From the NCBI GenBank assembly GCA_030426845.1, contig JAUHXR010000030.1, positions 1 to 46,146 of the forward strand: DNA of 46,146 nucleotides, written 5' to 3'. The notes under the pieces are model-generated. The model worked only from the letters and a program-made list of their open reading frames with translations, was not told the DNA's origin and made no database searches. Source of the stretch: Polyangia bacterium (GTDB lineage Bacteria > Myxococcota_A > Polyangia > Polyangiales > Sandaracinaceae). The translations under genes were made by a program, and so were the position numbers. Positions 26,320 to 34,694 of the stretch are shown here, one piece after another. Position 1 is the stretch's first letter. The number at the start of each line of letters is the position of its first letter.

Positions 26320-27597
26320 TCAGCCAGCGTGCTCGGCCACGACCGCGCGCACCTCGTCGTCGGTCATCAGCCTCTTGCCGCTCTTGGCCTTGGTCAGGAT
26401 CGCCTTCACGAGCCCGTCGTCGGGCTCGATGTCCCGCTTGCGGCACCAGAACTTCACGTTGCTCACGCCGCTCATCGGGCCGATGCAGATCTCCTGCTCC
26501 CGCCCGAACTCGCCCGCCGGCACGCCGCTGTAGACCTTGTCGGCGAGCACGCGGTCGCCCTTCTCGAGCGACTTGATGATCGCCGCCGCGTGCACGCCCG
26601 TCCCCGTACGGAACGCGTCCTCGCCGAAGACCGGGTAGCTGATCGGGATGGGGAACTCGGTCGCCTCGGCGACCTTGGTGCACAGCTTCGCGAGCGGGCT
26701 CAGGTCGCGGTCGCCGAGCTCGCCGAGGAGCTTGAGGTTGACGAGGATCTGGTCGAGCGACGCGTTGCCGACGCGCTCGCCGATCCCGAGGATCGTCCCG
26801 TGCGCGCGGTCCGCGCCGAACTCGAGCGCCCAGATCGTGTTGACGACCCCGAGCCCGCGGTCGTTGTGCCCGTGCCAGTCGATGCCCACCTCGGCGCCCG
26901 ACGCGTCGATGAGGTGGCGGGTGAACTGCACGAGGTTCCGCACCCCGTCCGGGGTGACGTGGCCGACGGTGTCGCAGAGCGTCAGCCGCGAGGCGCCGTG
27001 GTCGATCACCGCGCGGAACAGCTCCCAGAGCACGTCCGGCCGCGAGCGGGTGGTGTCCTCGGTGACGTAGTTGACCGGGAGGCCCTCCTTGACGCCGAAC
27101 GCGATCGCCTCGACCGACCGGCGCCGGACGAGCTCCACCGACCAGTCCTCGGCGAGGGCGCGCACCGGCGAGGAGCCGATGAAGGTCATCACCTCGACGG
27201 GGATCCCCGCGCGTTGCGACACCTCGGCCATCGGCGCGATGTCGGCGACGAGCGTGCGCCCCGCGCAGGTCGGGCGGATGCGGAGGTTGTTGTCGGCGAT
27301 CTCGCGGCAGAGGCGCAGCACGTCGTCGAACGCGCGCTGGCCCGCGCCCGGCAGCCCGACGTCGATCGTGTCGACGCCGATCTGATCGAGGAGGTGCAGG
27401 ATCTCGAGCTTGTCCCCGATCTCCGGGTCCACGACCGAGGGGTTCTGGATCCCGTCGCGCAGGGTCTCGTCGTGGAGCTCGAACTGCCGGTTGATGATCA
27501 CCGGCCCGCGGTAGCGCTTCGAGTTCCAGTCGTAGATCAGCGCGCTCGGGTTGGTGTCGTCCAGCTCCGCGGCCCGGGTGCTCGCGTCTTCGCTCAT
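26320..27597 (-). CDS. HMGL-type carboxyltransferase (2-isopropylmalate/homocitrate synthase-like)
   Basis: A 425-aa DRE-TIM metallolyase. The N-terminal motif HDETLRDGIQ carries the metal-binding Asp, IDWHGHNDRGLGVVN gives the HxH ligands, and GIGERVGNASLDQ is shared with LeuA/homocitrate synthases. It lacks the C-terminal LeuA regulatory domain, and the DGIQ variant differs from the DGEQ of classical LeuA, so the acyl-CoA substrate is uncertain. Its neighbours (thiolase and MaoC hydratase, same strand) suggest CoA-ester carbon chemistry rather than leucine synthesis alone. ATG 27597. Confidence 0.82.
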   Translation of the reverse strand: MSEDASTRAAELDDTNPSALIYDWNSKRYRGPVIINRQFELHDETLRDGIQNPSVVDPEIGDKLEILHLLDQIGVDTIDVGLPGAGQRAFDDVLRLCREIADNNLRIRPTCAGRTLVADIAPMAEVSQRAGIPVEVMTFIGSSPVRALAEDWSVELVRRRSVEAIAFGVKEGLPVNYVTEDTTRSRPDVLWELFRAVIDHGASRLTLCDTVGHVTPDGVRNLVQFTRHLIDASGAEVGIDWHGHNDRGLGVVNTIWALEFGADRAHGTILGIGERVGNASLDQILVNLKLLGELGDRDLSPLAKLCTKVAEATEFPIPISYPVFGEDAFRTGTGVHAAAIIKSLEKGDRVLADKVYSGVPAGEFGREQEICIGPMSGVSNVKFWCRKRDIEPDDGLVKAILTKAKSGKRLMTDDEVRAVVAEHAG

Positions 27598-27644
27598 GCT
27601 CACCTCTCGAGTATGACCGCCGACGCGGCCCCCCTGCACCCCTG

Positions 27645-27704
27645 CTCGATATGCCTCAGCTCGATATGCCTCAGCTCGATGTACCTCAGCTCGATGTGCC
27701 TCAC
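27645..27704. repeat. Four tandem 15-bp repeats between thiolase and HMGL genes
   Basis: Units CTCGATATGCCTCAG (x2), CTCGATGTACCTCAG and CTCGATGTGCCTCAC run head to tail. The last overlaps the thiolase stop codon (27701-27703). They fill most of the 103-bp gap between the two minus-strand genes. They could arise from duplication of the gene end. Confidence 0.92.
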
Positions 27705-28894
27705 GCACGCTCGAGGACGAGCGCGATGCCCTGGCCGCCGCCGATGCAGGCCGAGCCGATCGCGAGGCTCTTGTCGGTGCGGCGGAGCTGGTAGACCAGG
27801 TTCGTCGTGATGCGCGCGCCGGTGGCGCCGAGCGGGTGCCCGAGCGCGATCGCGCCGCCGTTCGGGTTGGCCTTGTCGTCGGGGAGGTCGAGCTCCTTCT
27901 GCACCGCGAGCCACTGCGCGGCGAAGGCCTCGTTGACGTCGTACCAGTCGATCTGCGAGGCCTCGAGGCCGGCGCGATCGAGCGCGGAGCGGATCGCGGG
28001 CGCGGGGCCGATCCCCATCAGCGTCGGCTCGACGCCGGCGACGCCCCACTGGAGGAGCTTGGCGAGCGGCTTGAGCCCGCGGCCCTTGGCCCACTCGCCG
28101 TCCACGAGCACGAGCGCGCCCGCGCCGTCGCAGATGCCCGAGGCGTTGCCGGCGGTGACGACGCCGTCCTTCTTGAACACCGGCGGGAGGCCCGCGAGGG
28201 TCTCCATCGTCGTCTCGGGGCGCGGGTGCTCGTCGCGGTCGAGGGTGTTCTCGCCCTTGCGCGTCTTGAGCGTGACCGGCGCCATCTCGTCGGCGAACCC
28301 GCCCGACTCCTGGGCCGCGGCCCAGCGCTGCTGGCTGCGGATCGCGTAGGCGTCGCAGTCCTCGCGGCTGATGCCGTACTTCTCGGCGAGGTTCTCGGCC
28401 GTCACCGCCATCGCGGTGTTGCAGTGGCTGTCGGTGAGCGACTCCCACAGGGTGTCGACCATCTTCGGCGGCTGGCCGAAGCGCGCCCCGCCGCGCAGCC
28501 CCCACATCGAGTGCGGCGCCTGGGACATGTTCTCGGTGCCGCCGACGAGGACCGCCTTGGCGTCGCCGAGCAGGATCTCCTGCGCCCCGTTGACCACCGA
28601 CTGGAAGCCGCTGCCGCAGAGCCGGTTCACGGTGAGCGCCGGCGTCTCGATCGGCAGGCCCGCCTTGAGGCCGATGTGGCGCGCCATGTAGATCGCGTCG
28701 GGGCTCGTCTGCTGGACGTTGCCGAAGACGACGTGGTCGATCTCGTTCGCCTCGAGCCCGCTCTGCGCGAGCGCCGCCTTCGACGCGTGGACGCCGAGCT
28801 CGATCGCGCTCACCCGGTCGAACCCTCCGTTCATCTTCCCGAAGGCGGTCCGCTTGGCGGCGACGATCCAGATCTCCTTGTTCAGCTTCTTCAT
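27701..28894 (-). CDS. Acetyl-CoA C-acyltransferase (thiolase)
   Basis: A 397-aa thiolase that cleaves or forms 3-ketoacyl-CoA. The nucleophile Cys lies in VNRLCGSGFQSV. The other active-site elements are NEAFAAQWLAV, GGAIALGHPLGATGARI (catalytic His) and IGSACIGGGQGIAL (proton-transfer Cys). Length and order match biosynthetic/degradative thiolases (AtoB/FadA type). ATG 28894 follows a GGAG by about 10 nt. It sits between the MaoC-like hydratase and the HMGL-type gene in the same direction. Confidence 0.95.
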   Translation of the reverse strand: MKKLNKEIWIVAAKRTAFGKMNGGFDRVSAIELGVHASKAALAQSGLEANEIDHVVFGNVQQTSPDAIYMARHIGLKAGLPIETPALTVNRLCGSGFQSVVNGAQEILLGDAKAVLVGGTENMSQAPHSMWGLRGGARFGQPPKMVDTLWESLTDSHCNTAMAVTAENLAEKYGISREDCDAYAIRSQQRWAAAQESGGFADEMAPVTLKTRKGENTLDRDEHPRPETTMETLAGLPPVFKKDGVVTAGNASGICDGAGALVLVDGEWAKGRGLKPLAKLLQWGVAGVEPTLMGIGPAPAIRSALDRAGLEASQIDWYDVNEAFAAQWLAVQKELDLPDDKANPNGGAIALGHPLGATGARITTNLVYQLRRTDKSLAIGSACIGGGQGIALVLERA

Positions 28895-28920
28895 GGCGGG
28901 ACTCCGTTGGGTTTTGGGGA

Positions 28921-29772
28921 CTAGCCGCGCGTCTCGGCGTAGGCGTTGGTGAAGATGTGGTCGGTCGGCCGCTCGGTCGCCGCGGCCCGCACGATGATCC
29001 GGCCGTCCTCGCGCCAGCCCTCGGTGCGGATCGACTCGCCCGGCCAGATCGGCTTGCTGAAGCGGCCGTAGAAGGTCTTGAGCTGGTCGGCGTCGCCGCC
29101 GTGCTCCTGGGCGATGATCGCGCGGGCGATGTAGCCGTAGGTGCAGAGGCCGTGGAGGATCGGCCGGCCCTGGGTGACCTTCTCGGCGAGCATCGCGGCC
29201 TCGGGGTCCACGTGCAGCGGGTTCAGGTCGAAGCTCCCGAGGCGGTAGATCAGCGCCTGGGACTCGGTGGTGCTCGCGTCGACGATCCAGTCGGGCTCGC
29301 GCTCGGGCGGGCGGACCTTGAGCGAGCGCGGCGGGGCCTCGCCGCCGTAGCCGCCGTCCTTGAGGTACATGATCGTCCACTCCGTCTCGCAGAGCAGCTC
29401 GCCCGCCTCGTCGCGCGTCTGGGTGGTGATCACCGACTGGGCCATCCGCCGCAGGTCGTAGACCCCGGCGACCTCGCCGACCGTGGTCAGGGTGCCGCAC
29501 GGCGCGAAGGGCTTGTGGATGGTGATCTTCTGGCCGCCGTGGACGACCCCGCCCATGTCGCCGCCGATCACGTCGAAGAGCTGGCGGCACGCCTCGAACG
29601 CCGGGACCACCGCGTAGGTCGGCAGGACCTTGGGGCCGCGCTTCTCGTACACGTAGTCGAGGTCGTCGGCCCCCGCGCCGATGCCCAGCGCGTAGAGCGC
29701 GACGTCGCGCCAGTTGTAGGTGTGCTCGATGGGGTCCGTCGTGCGGCCGGTGGCCTCGGGGTTCAGTCCCAT
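28921..29772 (-). CDS. MaoC-family enoyl-CoA hydratase (hydratase 2 type)
   Basis: A 283-aa double hot-dog hydratase that acts on trans-2-enoyl-CoA. The hydratase-2 motif is DLNPLHVDPEAA (catalytic Asp and His), followed by RPILHGLCTYGY. The N-terminal half is the non-catalytic hot-dog (VHGGQKITIHKPFAPCGTL). The length matches peroxisomal MFE-2-like/PhaJ-related two-domain forms. ATG 29772 is preferred; an upstream ATG at 29808 adds 12 residues. With the adjacent thiolase it could form part of a beta-oxidation-like route. Confidence 0.9.
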   Translation of the reverse strand: MGLNPEATGRTTDPIEHTYNWRDVALYALGIGAGADDLDYVYEKRGPKVLPTYAVVPAFEACRQLFDVIGGDMGGVVHGGQKITIHKPFAPCGTLTTVGEVAGVYDLRRMAQSVITTQTRDEAGELLCETEWTIMYLKDGGYGGEAPPRSLKVRPPEREPDWIVDASTTESQALIYRLGSFDLNPLHVDPEAAMLAEKVTQGRPILHGLCTYGYIARAIIAQEHGGDADQLKTFYGRFSKPIWPGESIRTEGWREDGRIIVRAAATERPTDHIFTNAYAETRG

Positions 29773-29946
29773 TGGGCAGACGTAGTATCCGGGCCCGTCG
29801 AGGGTCAAGCGGCGTCCCTGGGCATCGTCACGCCGGCCCGTACCCGTCGCGGGTCCCGATCACGCACGCCCGTGACGCGCTCCCGCGCCCATGTCGCGCA
29901 CCGGCCTGTTGCGGCGGGGGGGCCCCGCGCCTCATGCTTCCAAGCA

Positions 29947-30735
29947 GTGGCTCCACCGTCGCAGCGTGCGTTGCCCCCTGGAGCCACCCGGCCCCCGCGC
30001 GGGCCCTCCTCGGTCGCACCGGGGCTCACGGCCACCCTCGCCGCGGCGCTCCTCGCTGGCTGCCCTGGCCCGACCCCGTTCGACGCGGGCCCGCCGATCG
30101 ACGCGGGCCCGCCGGTCGACTTCGACGCCGGCGCGCCGTTCGGCCTCGACACCGACCTCGACGGCCTCTGCGACACCACCGAGGCGGCGATGGGCACCGA
30201 CCCGGCCCGCCCCGACTCCGACGGCGACGGCCTGACCGACCGGGTCGAGGTGGAGCTCGGCTACCGCCCGCTCGAGCCGGGCTCGCCGGACCGCGACGGG
30301 CTGCTGTTCATGGAGGAGACGCCCCAGGCCACCCAGCAGTGGCCCATCGCGCTGACCGTCCGCGCGAGCGGCCAGACCTTCACCGGAGGCTTCGAGCCGC
30401 TGCGCGTGACCGACACGCTCGACCTGACCGCGCTCGATCTGCTCGACGAGGCCCGCGCGGTCGGCGCCACGCCGATGGAGAACGTCTTCGAGGTCATGGA
30501 GCCCGAGCAGCGCTTCGTCGGGGTGTTCGGTCAGACGCAGCTCCTCTGGGACGTGCGCTTCGCGTTCGGCGACAACCTCCCGCGCTCGTGCATCCGCGCC
30601 TACCCGTGGCGCTACGTGATCAAGCGCGACGACGGCTTCACGGTCGGCGCGACCCGCTACCTGCTCGTGATCCTGCCCCCCGGGCAGCGCCTCGACACCG
30701 CCGAGTGGTGCCGCCCCGAGGGCGACTGCATCTGA
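29947..30735 (+). CDS. Lipoprotein with thrombospondin-type-3-like Ca repeats
   Basis: A 262-aa protein with lipobox LAAALLAGC. A repeated DAGPP stalk leads to Asp-rich repeats (DTDLDGLCDTTEAAMGTDP and DSDGDGLTDRVEVELGY), typical of calcium-binding TSP3 repeats. The remaining 150 residues (LTVRASGQTFTGGFEPLRV to WCRPEGDCI) form an unassigned domain. No in-frame ATG is close; GTG 29947 or TTG 29971 are the candidates, so the start is uncertain. The 174-bp gap before it shows no gene. Confidence 0.7.
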   Translation: MAPPSQRALPPGATRPPRGPSSVAPGLTATLAAALLAGCPGPTPFDAGPPIDAGPPVDFDAGAPFGLDTDLDGLCDTTEAAMGTDPARPDSDGDGLTDRVEVELGYRPLEPGSPDRDGLLFMEETPQATQQWPIALTVRASGQTFTGGFEPLRVTDTLDLTALDLLDEARAVGATPMENVFEVMEPEQRFVGVFGQTQLLWDVRFAFGDNLPRSCIRAYPWRYVIKRDDGFTVGATRYLLVILPPGQRLDTAEWCRPEGDCI

Positions 30736-30749
30736 CGTGAGCGTCCGCG

Positions 30750-30778
30750 GAGAATCGGATCAGCGACGGCCGATTCTC
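30750..30778 (+). terminator. Hairpin after Ca-repeat lipoprotein gene
   Basis: GAGAATCGG (30750-30758) pairs perfectly with CCGATTCTC (30770-30778) over an 11-nt loop, just past the stop codon. No T-run follows, so termination is inferred from the stem alone. Confidence 0.5.
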
Positions 30779-30866
30779 GCAATCCCGCGCCCCGCTCCCG
30801 CGTCTTCTCCTACGAGTCCGCGCCGCCGACCGTCTCGGCGCGCCCGGACCGGAGGAGGAGGTCGAA

Positions 30867-31739
30867 GTGATCCAGGTCATCCGCGAGCGCCGCGCGCGCA
30901 CCCTCAACGGCTGGCTCGTCCTGCCCGTCATCCTGCTGGGCATCCCCGCGAGCTTCGTCGGCTTCAGCGCCGGCGCGGCGAGCCTCGGGCCGGCCGTCGC
31001 GGCGGGGTCGCTGATCGCCTTCGCCCTCTGCTTCGTGAGCCTGCGCGGCCTGTTCGTCGTGCAGCCCAACGAGGCGCGGGTGCTGCAGCTCTTCGGCGCC
31101 TACCGCGGCACCGCGCGCGAGGCGGGGCTCCGCTTCACCAACCCCTTCTACTCGAAGACCCGCGTCTCGGTGCGGGTGCGCAACTTCGAGTCGCAGAAGC
31201 TCAAGGTCAACGACTCGGAGGGCAACCCGGTCGAGATCGGCGCGGTGGTGGTGTGGCGGGTCAGCGACAGCGCCGAGGCGATGTTCCACGTCAACAACGT
31301 CGGAAACTTCGTTGCGGTGCAGAGCGAGGCCGCGCTCCGCAACCTGGCCGCGCTGTTCCCCTACGATCAGCACGGCGAGGGTGAGGTCGCGCTCCGCAGC
31401 CACCCGCGCGAGGTCGCCGACCGTCTCCGCGAGGAGATCCAGGCGCGCCTCGCCGCGGCTGGCGTCGAGGTCATCGAGTCCCGCATCAGCCACCTGGCCT
31501 ACGCCCCGGAGATCGCCAGCGCGATGCTCCAGCGTCAGCAGGCGAGCGCGATCATCAGCGCGCGCCAGAAGATCGTCGAGGGCGCGGTGGGGATGGTCGA
31601 GACGGCGCTCCAGGAGCTCGCGGCGCGCCGCATCGCCGAGCTCGACCCGGAGGTCAAGGCGGCCCTCGTCAGCAACCTCCTCGTGGTGCTCTGCAGCGAC
31701 AACGCCGCCCAGCCGGTCGTCCAGACCGGCGCGCGGTAG
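30867..31739 (+). CDS. SPFH-domain membrane protein (stomatin/prohibitin-like)
   Basis: A 290-aa protein from GTG 30867 with a strong GGAGGAGGAG ribosome site. The N-terminus has two hydrophobic segments (WLVLPVILLGIPASFVGFSA and a second at about 45-65). The SPFH domain follows: RGLFVVQPNEARVLQLFG, GLRFTNPFYSKTRVSVRVRN, NPVEIGAVVVWRVSD. A helical C-terminus (YAPEIASAMLQRQQASAIIS) matches prohibitin/HflK-type oligomers. It likely organises membrane proteases or microdomains; no NfeD or protease gene is adjacent. Confidence 0.9.
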   Translation: MIQVIRERRARTLNGWLVLPVILLGIPASFVGFSAGAASLGPAVAAGSLIAFALCFVSLRGLFVVQPNEARVLQLFGAYRGTAREAGLRFTNPFYSKTRVSVRVRNFESQKLKVNDSEGNPVEIGAVVVWRVSDSAEAMFHVNNVGNFVAVQSEAALRNLAALFPYDQHGEGEVALRSHPREVADRLREEIQARLAAAGVEVIESRISHLAYAPEIASAMLQRQQASAIISARQKIVEGAVGMVETALQELAARRIAELDPEVKAALVSNLLVVLCSDNAAQPVVQTGAR

Positions 31740-31774
31740 CTCGCCCGCGGCGCTCCTCGCCGCGACCCGTCCGT

Positions 31775-31808
31775 GAGCGCCCGCGCGCGATCCAGCGCGC
31801 GGGCGCTC
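31775..31808 (+). terminator. Terminator after SPFH gene
   Basis: Fourteen-base perfect arms (31775-31788 and 31795-31808, beginning GAGCGCCCGCGCGC) surround a GATCCA loop. This is a very stable stem directly between the SPFH gene and the promoter of the NAD salvage operon. Confidence 0.75.
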
Positions 31809-31816
31809 GCGCTTCA

Positions 31817-31863
31817 TTGACAACCGCTGGCCGCCGACTCAGGATAGTGTCACGGAGACACGA
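31817..31863 (+). promoter_or_regulatory. pncB promoter with candidate NrtR operator
   Basis: A consensus -35 TTGACA (31817-31822) is followed by a weak GATAGT (31843-31848, long spacing). The -10 zone is overlapped by an imperfect palindrome, TAGTGTC-ACGGA-GACACGA (31845-31863, one arm mismatch). An NrtR-type regulator is encoded at the end of the operon, so this is a reasonable operator. The ATG follows at 31869. Confidence 0.5.
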
Positions 31864-31868
31864 AACTC

Positions 31869-33296
31869 ATGGAGCACCTCCTCCCGCGGCCCGACGAGCT
31901 CGCCTTCGCCACCGATCTCTACCAGCTCACGATGATGGCCGCGTACCGCGCGCGGCCCGAGAGCGAGCGCGCCACGTCGACGTTCGAGCTGTTCGTGCGC
32001 CGGCTCCCCGAGGGCCGCGCGTTCCTCGTCGCGGCCGGGCTCGAGCAGGCGCTCGCGTACCTGTCGGAGCTGCGGTTCACCGGCGCGCAGGTCGACTGGC
32101 TGCGGACGCTGCCCGTGTTCGCGCACGCCCACCCGGAGTTCTTCGAGTGGCTCCGCGACTTCGAGCTCACCGGGAGCGTCGACGCGGTCCCGGAGGGCAC
32201 GATCGTCTTCCCGAACGAGCCGCTCCTGCGCGTGCGCGCGCCGCTCGCCCAGGCTCAGCTCGTCGAGACCTACCTGCTCGCGACGCTCAACGCGCAGACG
32301 CTGATCGCGTCCAAGGCCGCGCGCGTGCGCCTCGCCGCGCAGGGCCGCACCGCGATCGACTTCGGGGCCCGCCGCGCGCACGGCTTCGGCGCGGCCACGC
32401 TGGCGACCCGCGCGTCGTGGATCGCGGGGCTCGACGGCACGAGCAACGTGCTCGCGGCGCAGAAGCTCGGCGTCCCGGTGCTCGGCACCGCGGCCCACGC
32501 GTTCATCATGAGCTACGAGGACGAGCGCGACGCCTTCGCCGCCTACCACCGGCACTACCCCGACCACTGCGTCCTCCTGATCGACACCTACGACACCCTC
32601 GAAGGGTGCCGCCGCGCGGCCGCGATCGGGCCGTCGCTCAAGGGCGTGCGCCTCGACAGCGGCGACCTCGGCGAGCTTTCGCGCGCGTGCCGCGCGATCC
32701 TCGACGAGCGCGGCCTGACGAAGACCCGGATCGTCGCGTCGGGCGACCTCAACGAGCTCAAGATCGCCGCGCTCCTCGCCGAGGGCGCGCCCATCGACAG
32801 CTTCGGCGTCGGCACCGAGCTGGTGACCTCGCGCGACCAGCCCGCGCTCGGCGGCGTCTACAAGCTCGTCGAGCGCACCGAGGGCGACCGCCGCATCCCG
32901 GTGATGAAGCTCTCGGAGGGCAAGGTCACCTGGCCGTCCGCCAAGCAGGTCCACCGGGTGCTCGACGCAGACGGGCGACTCGTCCGCGACGTGATCGAGC
33001 TCGCCGACGCGCCCGCCCCCCAGCCTCCCCCGGGCGGCCGGGTCGAGCCGCTGCTCCAGGAGGTGATGCGCGACGGACGCGTCACGGCCCCCGCCGACGC
33101 GACCGACGTCCACGCCGCGCGCGCCCGCTGCGCGGCCCAGCTCGCGAGCCTGCCCGAGGGCCTCACCCGGCTCGAGGGCTACGACCCGCCGCCGACCGAG
33201 ATCGGGCCGGCGCTGCAGACCCTCGCCGACGAGCTCCGCGCGGCGCGTGGCGTCCCCGACGATCGACGTCCGATCGACGAACGAAAGGAACCCTGA
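31869..33296 (+). CDS. pncB: Nicotinate phosphoribosyltransferase
   Basis: A 475-aa enzyme that makes nicotinate mononucleotide from nicotinate and PRPP (Preiss-Handler salvage). Characteristic stretches include FATDLYQLTMMAAY, FELFVRRLPEGRAFLVAAGL, IDFGARRAHG, GTAAHAFIMSYEDE, LIDTYDTLEG, KGVRLDSGDLGELS and FGVGTELVTSRDQPALGGVY. Length fits the bacterial type. It is the first gene of an operon with an amidase and an NrtR-like regulator, and the next ATG is 2 bp after its stop. Confidence 0.96.
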   Translation: MEHLLPRPDELAFATDLYQLTMMAAYRARPESERATSTFELFVRRLPEGRAFLVAAGLEQALAYLSELRFTGAQVDWLRTLPVFAHAHPEFFEWLRDFELTGSVDAVPEGTIVFPNEPLLRVRAPLAQAQLVETYLLATLNAQTLIASKAARVRLAAQGRTAIDFGARRAHGFGAATLATRASWIAGLDGTSNVLAAQKLGVPVLGTAAHAFIMSYEDERDAFAAYHRHYPDHCVLLIDTYDTLEGCRRAAAIGPSLKGVRLDSGDLGELSRACRAILDERGLTKTRIVASGDLNELKIAALLAEGAPIDSFGVGTELVTSRDQPALGGVYKLVERTEGDRRIPVMKLSEGKVTWPSAKQVHRVLDADGRLVRDVIELADAPAPQPPPGGRVEPLLQEVMRDGRVTAPADATDVHAARARCAAQLASLPEGLTRLEGYDPPPTEIGPALQTLADELRAARGVPDDRRPIDERKEP

Positions 33297-33297
33297 C

Positions 33298-33933
33298 ATG
33301 CGCCTCGACCCTGCTCGCACCGTGTTCATCGACGTCGACACCCAGGTGGACTTCATGGAGCCGCACGGCGCCCTCTACGTGCCCGGCGCCGAGACCCTCA
33401 AGCCTCGCCTCGCGCGCCTGCTCGAGGCGGCCCGCGCGGCCGGCGCGCCGATCGTCGCCTCGGCCGACGCGCACCTCGCGGGCGACCCGGAGTTCGCGCA
33501 GTTCCCCCCGCACTGCCTCGCGGGCACGCCCGGCCAGGAGCGGGTCGCCGAGACCGCGCACGAGGGCGCCCGCGTGATCGCCGCCGACGGCACCGAGCGC
33601 GAGCCCGGCGCCGGCGCGGTCCTCCTCGAGAAGGTCGCGTTTGATCTGTTCACCAACCCCGCGGCCGACGCGGTCCTCGAGGAGGTGGGCGCCGAGGTGG
33701 CGGTGGTGTTCGGCGTCGCGCTCGACTACTGCGTCCGCGCGGCCGCGCTCGGGCTGCGCGCGCGCGGCCTCGAGACCGTGGTGGTGGAGGACGCGACGCG
33801 CCCGGTCACCGAGGCGACCGGCGCGACCGCGCGGGCCGAGCTCGAGGCGGCGGGAGTGCGCTTCGTCGACACCGAGGCGGTCGTCGGCGCGCTGGCCGAC
33901 GCGAGCCCCGCGAGCGGCGAGGGCGACGGGTGA
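33298..33933 (+). CDS. pncA: Nicotinamidase (isochorismatase-like hydrolase)
   Basis: A 211-aa enzyme that hydrolyses nicotinamide to nicotinate, feeding the preceding phosphoribosyltransferase. The catalytic triad is visible: Asp14 (DTQVDFM), Lys112 (LLEKVAFD) and Cys145 (ALDYCVRAA). Metal-site residues match Asp57, His59 and His72 (SADAHL and FPPHCLAG). ATG 33298 follows AAAGGAA. The stop overlaps the GTG of the regulator gene. The name rests on both motifs and operon context. Confidence 0.93.
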   Translation: MRLDPARTVFIDVDTQVDFMEPHGALYVPGAETLKPRLARLLEAARAAGAPIVASADAHLAGDPEFAQFPPHCLAGTPGQERVAETAHEGARVIAADGTEREPGAGAVLLEKVAFDLFTNPAADAVLEEVGAEVAVVFGVALDYCVRAAALGLRARGLETVVVEDATRPVTEATGATARAELEAAGVRFVDTEAVVGALADASPASGEGDG

Positions 33934-34625
33934 GCGACGAACGCACTGGCCCGATCCCGCGCGGCCCCGCGGTCGCGACCGACATCGTGCTCTTCACGAT
34001 CGCCGATGGCGCGCTCCAGGTCCTGCTCGTCGAGCGCGCCGCGCCGCCCTTCGTCGGCCGCTGGGCGCTCCCCGGCGGCTTCGTCCACCACGACGAGAGC
34101 CTCGAGGCGGCGGCGCGCCGCGAGCTCGCCGAGGAGACCGGCGTCGCGGTGCGCTGGCTCGAGCAGCTCTACACCTTCGGCGAGGTCGATCGCGACCCTG
34201 CGCGTCGCGTCATCAGCGTCACCTACTTCGCGCTCGTCGATCACGAGCCGCTCGCGCCGCGGGCCGACAGCGACGCGGCCGACGTGGGCTGGTTTCCGGT
34301 GAGCGACCTGCCCGCGCTCGCGTTCGATCACGCGGCGATCGTCGACTACGCCCTGCGCCGGCTCCGCTACAAGACCGAGTACGCGCCCGTCGCGTTCCAG
34401 CTCCTGCCCGAGACGTTCACCCTGTCGGACCTCCAGACGGTCTACGAGGTCATCCTCGAGCGGCCGCTCGACAAGCGGAACTTCCGGCGGAAGCTCCAGG
34501 CGCTCGGCGTCGTGCAGCCCACCCGAGAGATGCGTCGCCCGCCTGCGGGCCGACCCGCCCGGCTCTACCGCTTCGCGCCGGCCGCGTTCGAGGCTCTCGG
34601 TGGCGGGGTGGTCCTCGCGTTCTGA
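33930..34625 (+). CDS. nrtR: NrtR-type Nudix transcriptional regulator of NAD metabolism
   Basis: A 231-aa protein. The N-terminal Nudix domain has a complete Nudix box (residues 50-72: Gly50, Glu56, Arg64-Glu65, Glu68-Glu69, Gly71). The C-terminal part (YAPVAFQLLPETFTLSDLQT through LDKRNFRRKLQALGVVQ) is the winged helix of NrtR repressors, which bind ADP-ribose and control NAD salvage genes. An intact box leaves residual hydrolase activity possible. A Nudix ADP-ribose pyrophosphatase without regulation is an alternative, but the wing and the operon favour NrtR. Confidence 0.88.
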   Translation: MSDERTGPIPRGPAVATDIVLFTIADGALQVLLVERAAPPFVGRWALPGGFVHHDESLEAAARRELAEETGVAVRWLEQLYTFGEVDRDPARRVISVTYFALVDHEPLAPRADSDAADVGWFPVSDLPALAFDHAAIVDYALRRLRYKTEYAPVAFQLLPETFTLSDLQTVYEVILERPLDKRNFRRKLQALGVVQPTREMRRPPAGRPARLYRFAPAAFEALGGGVVLAF

Positions 34626-34634
34626 CGCCGCGCG

Positions 34635-34669
34635 CAGGGTGCCTGTCCCGCTCAGGGTGCTTGTCCCGC
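34635..34669. repeat. Direct repeat of CAGGGTGCCTGTCCCGC
   Basis: Two 17-bp copies (34635-34651, and 34653-34669 with one C-to-T change) lie in the 69-bp gap before the acyltransferase gene. The GGGTGCCTGTCCC core is a near-palindrome that I recall from REP-like elements in many genomes. No associated transposase is in the window. Confidence 0.7.
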
Positions 34670-34694
34670 GGGCCTGCATCTGAGATCACGGGGC

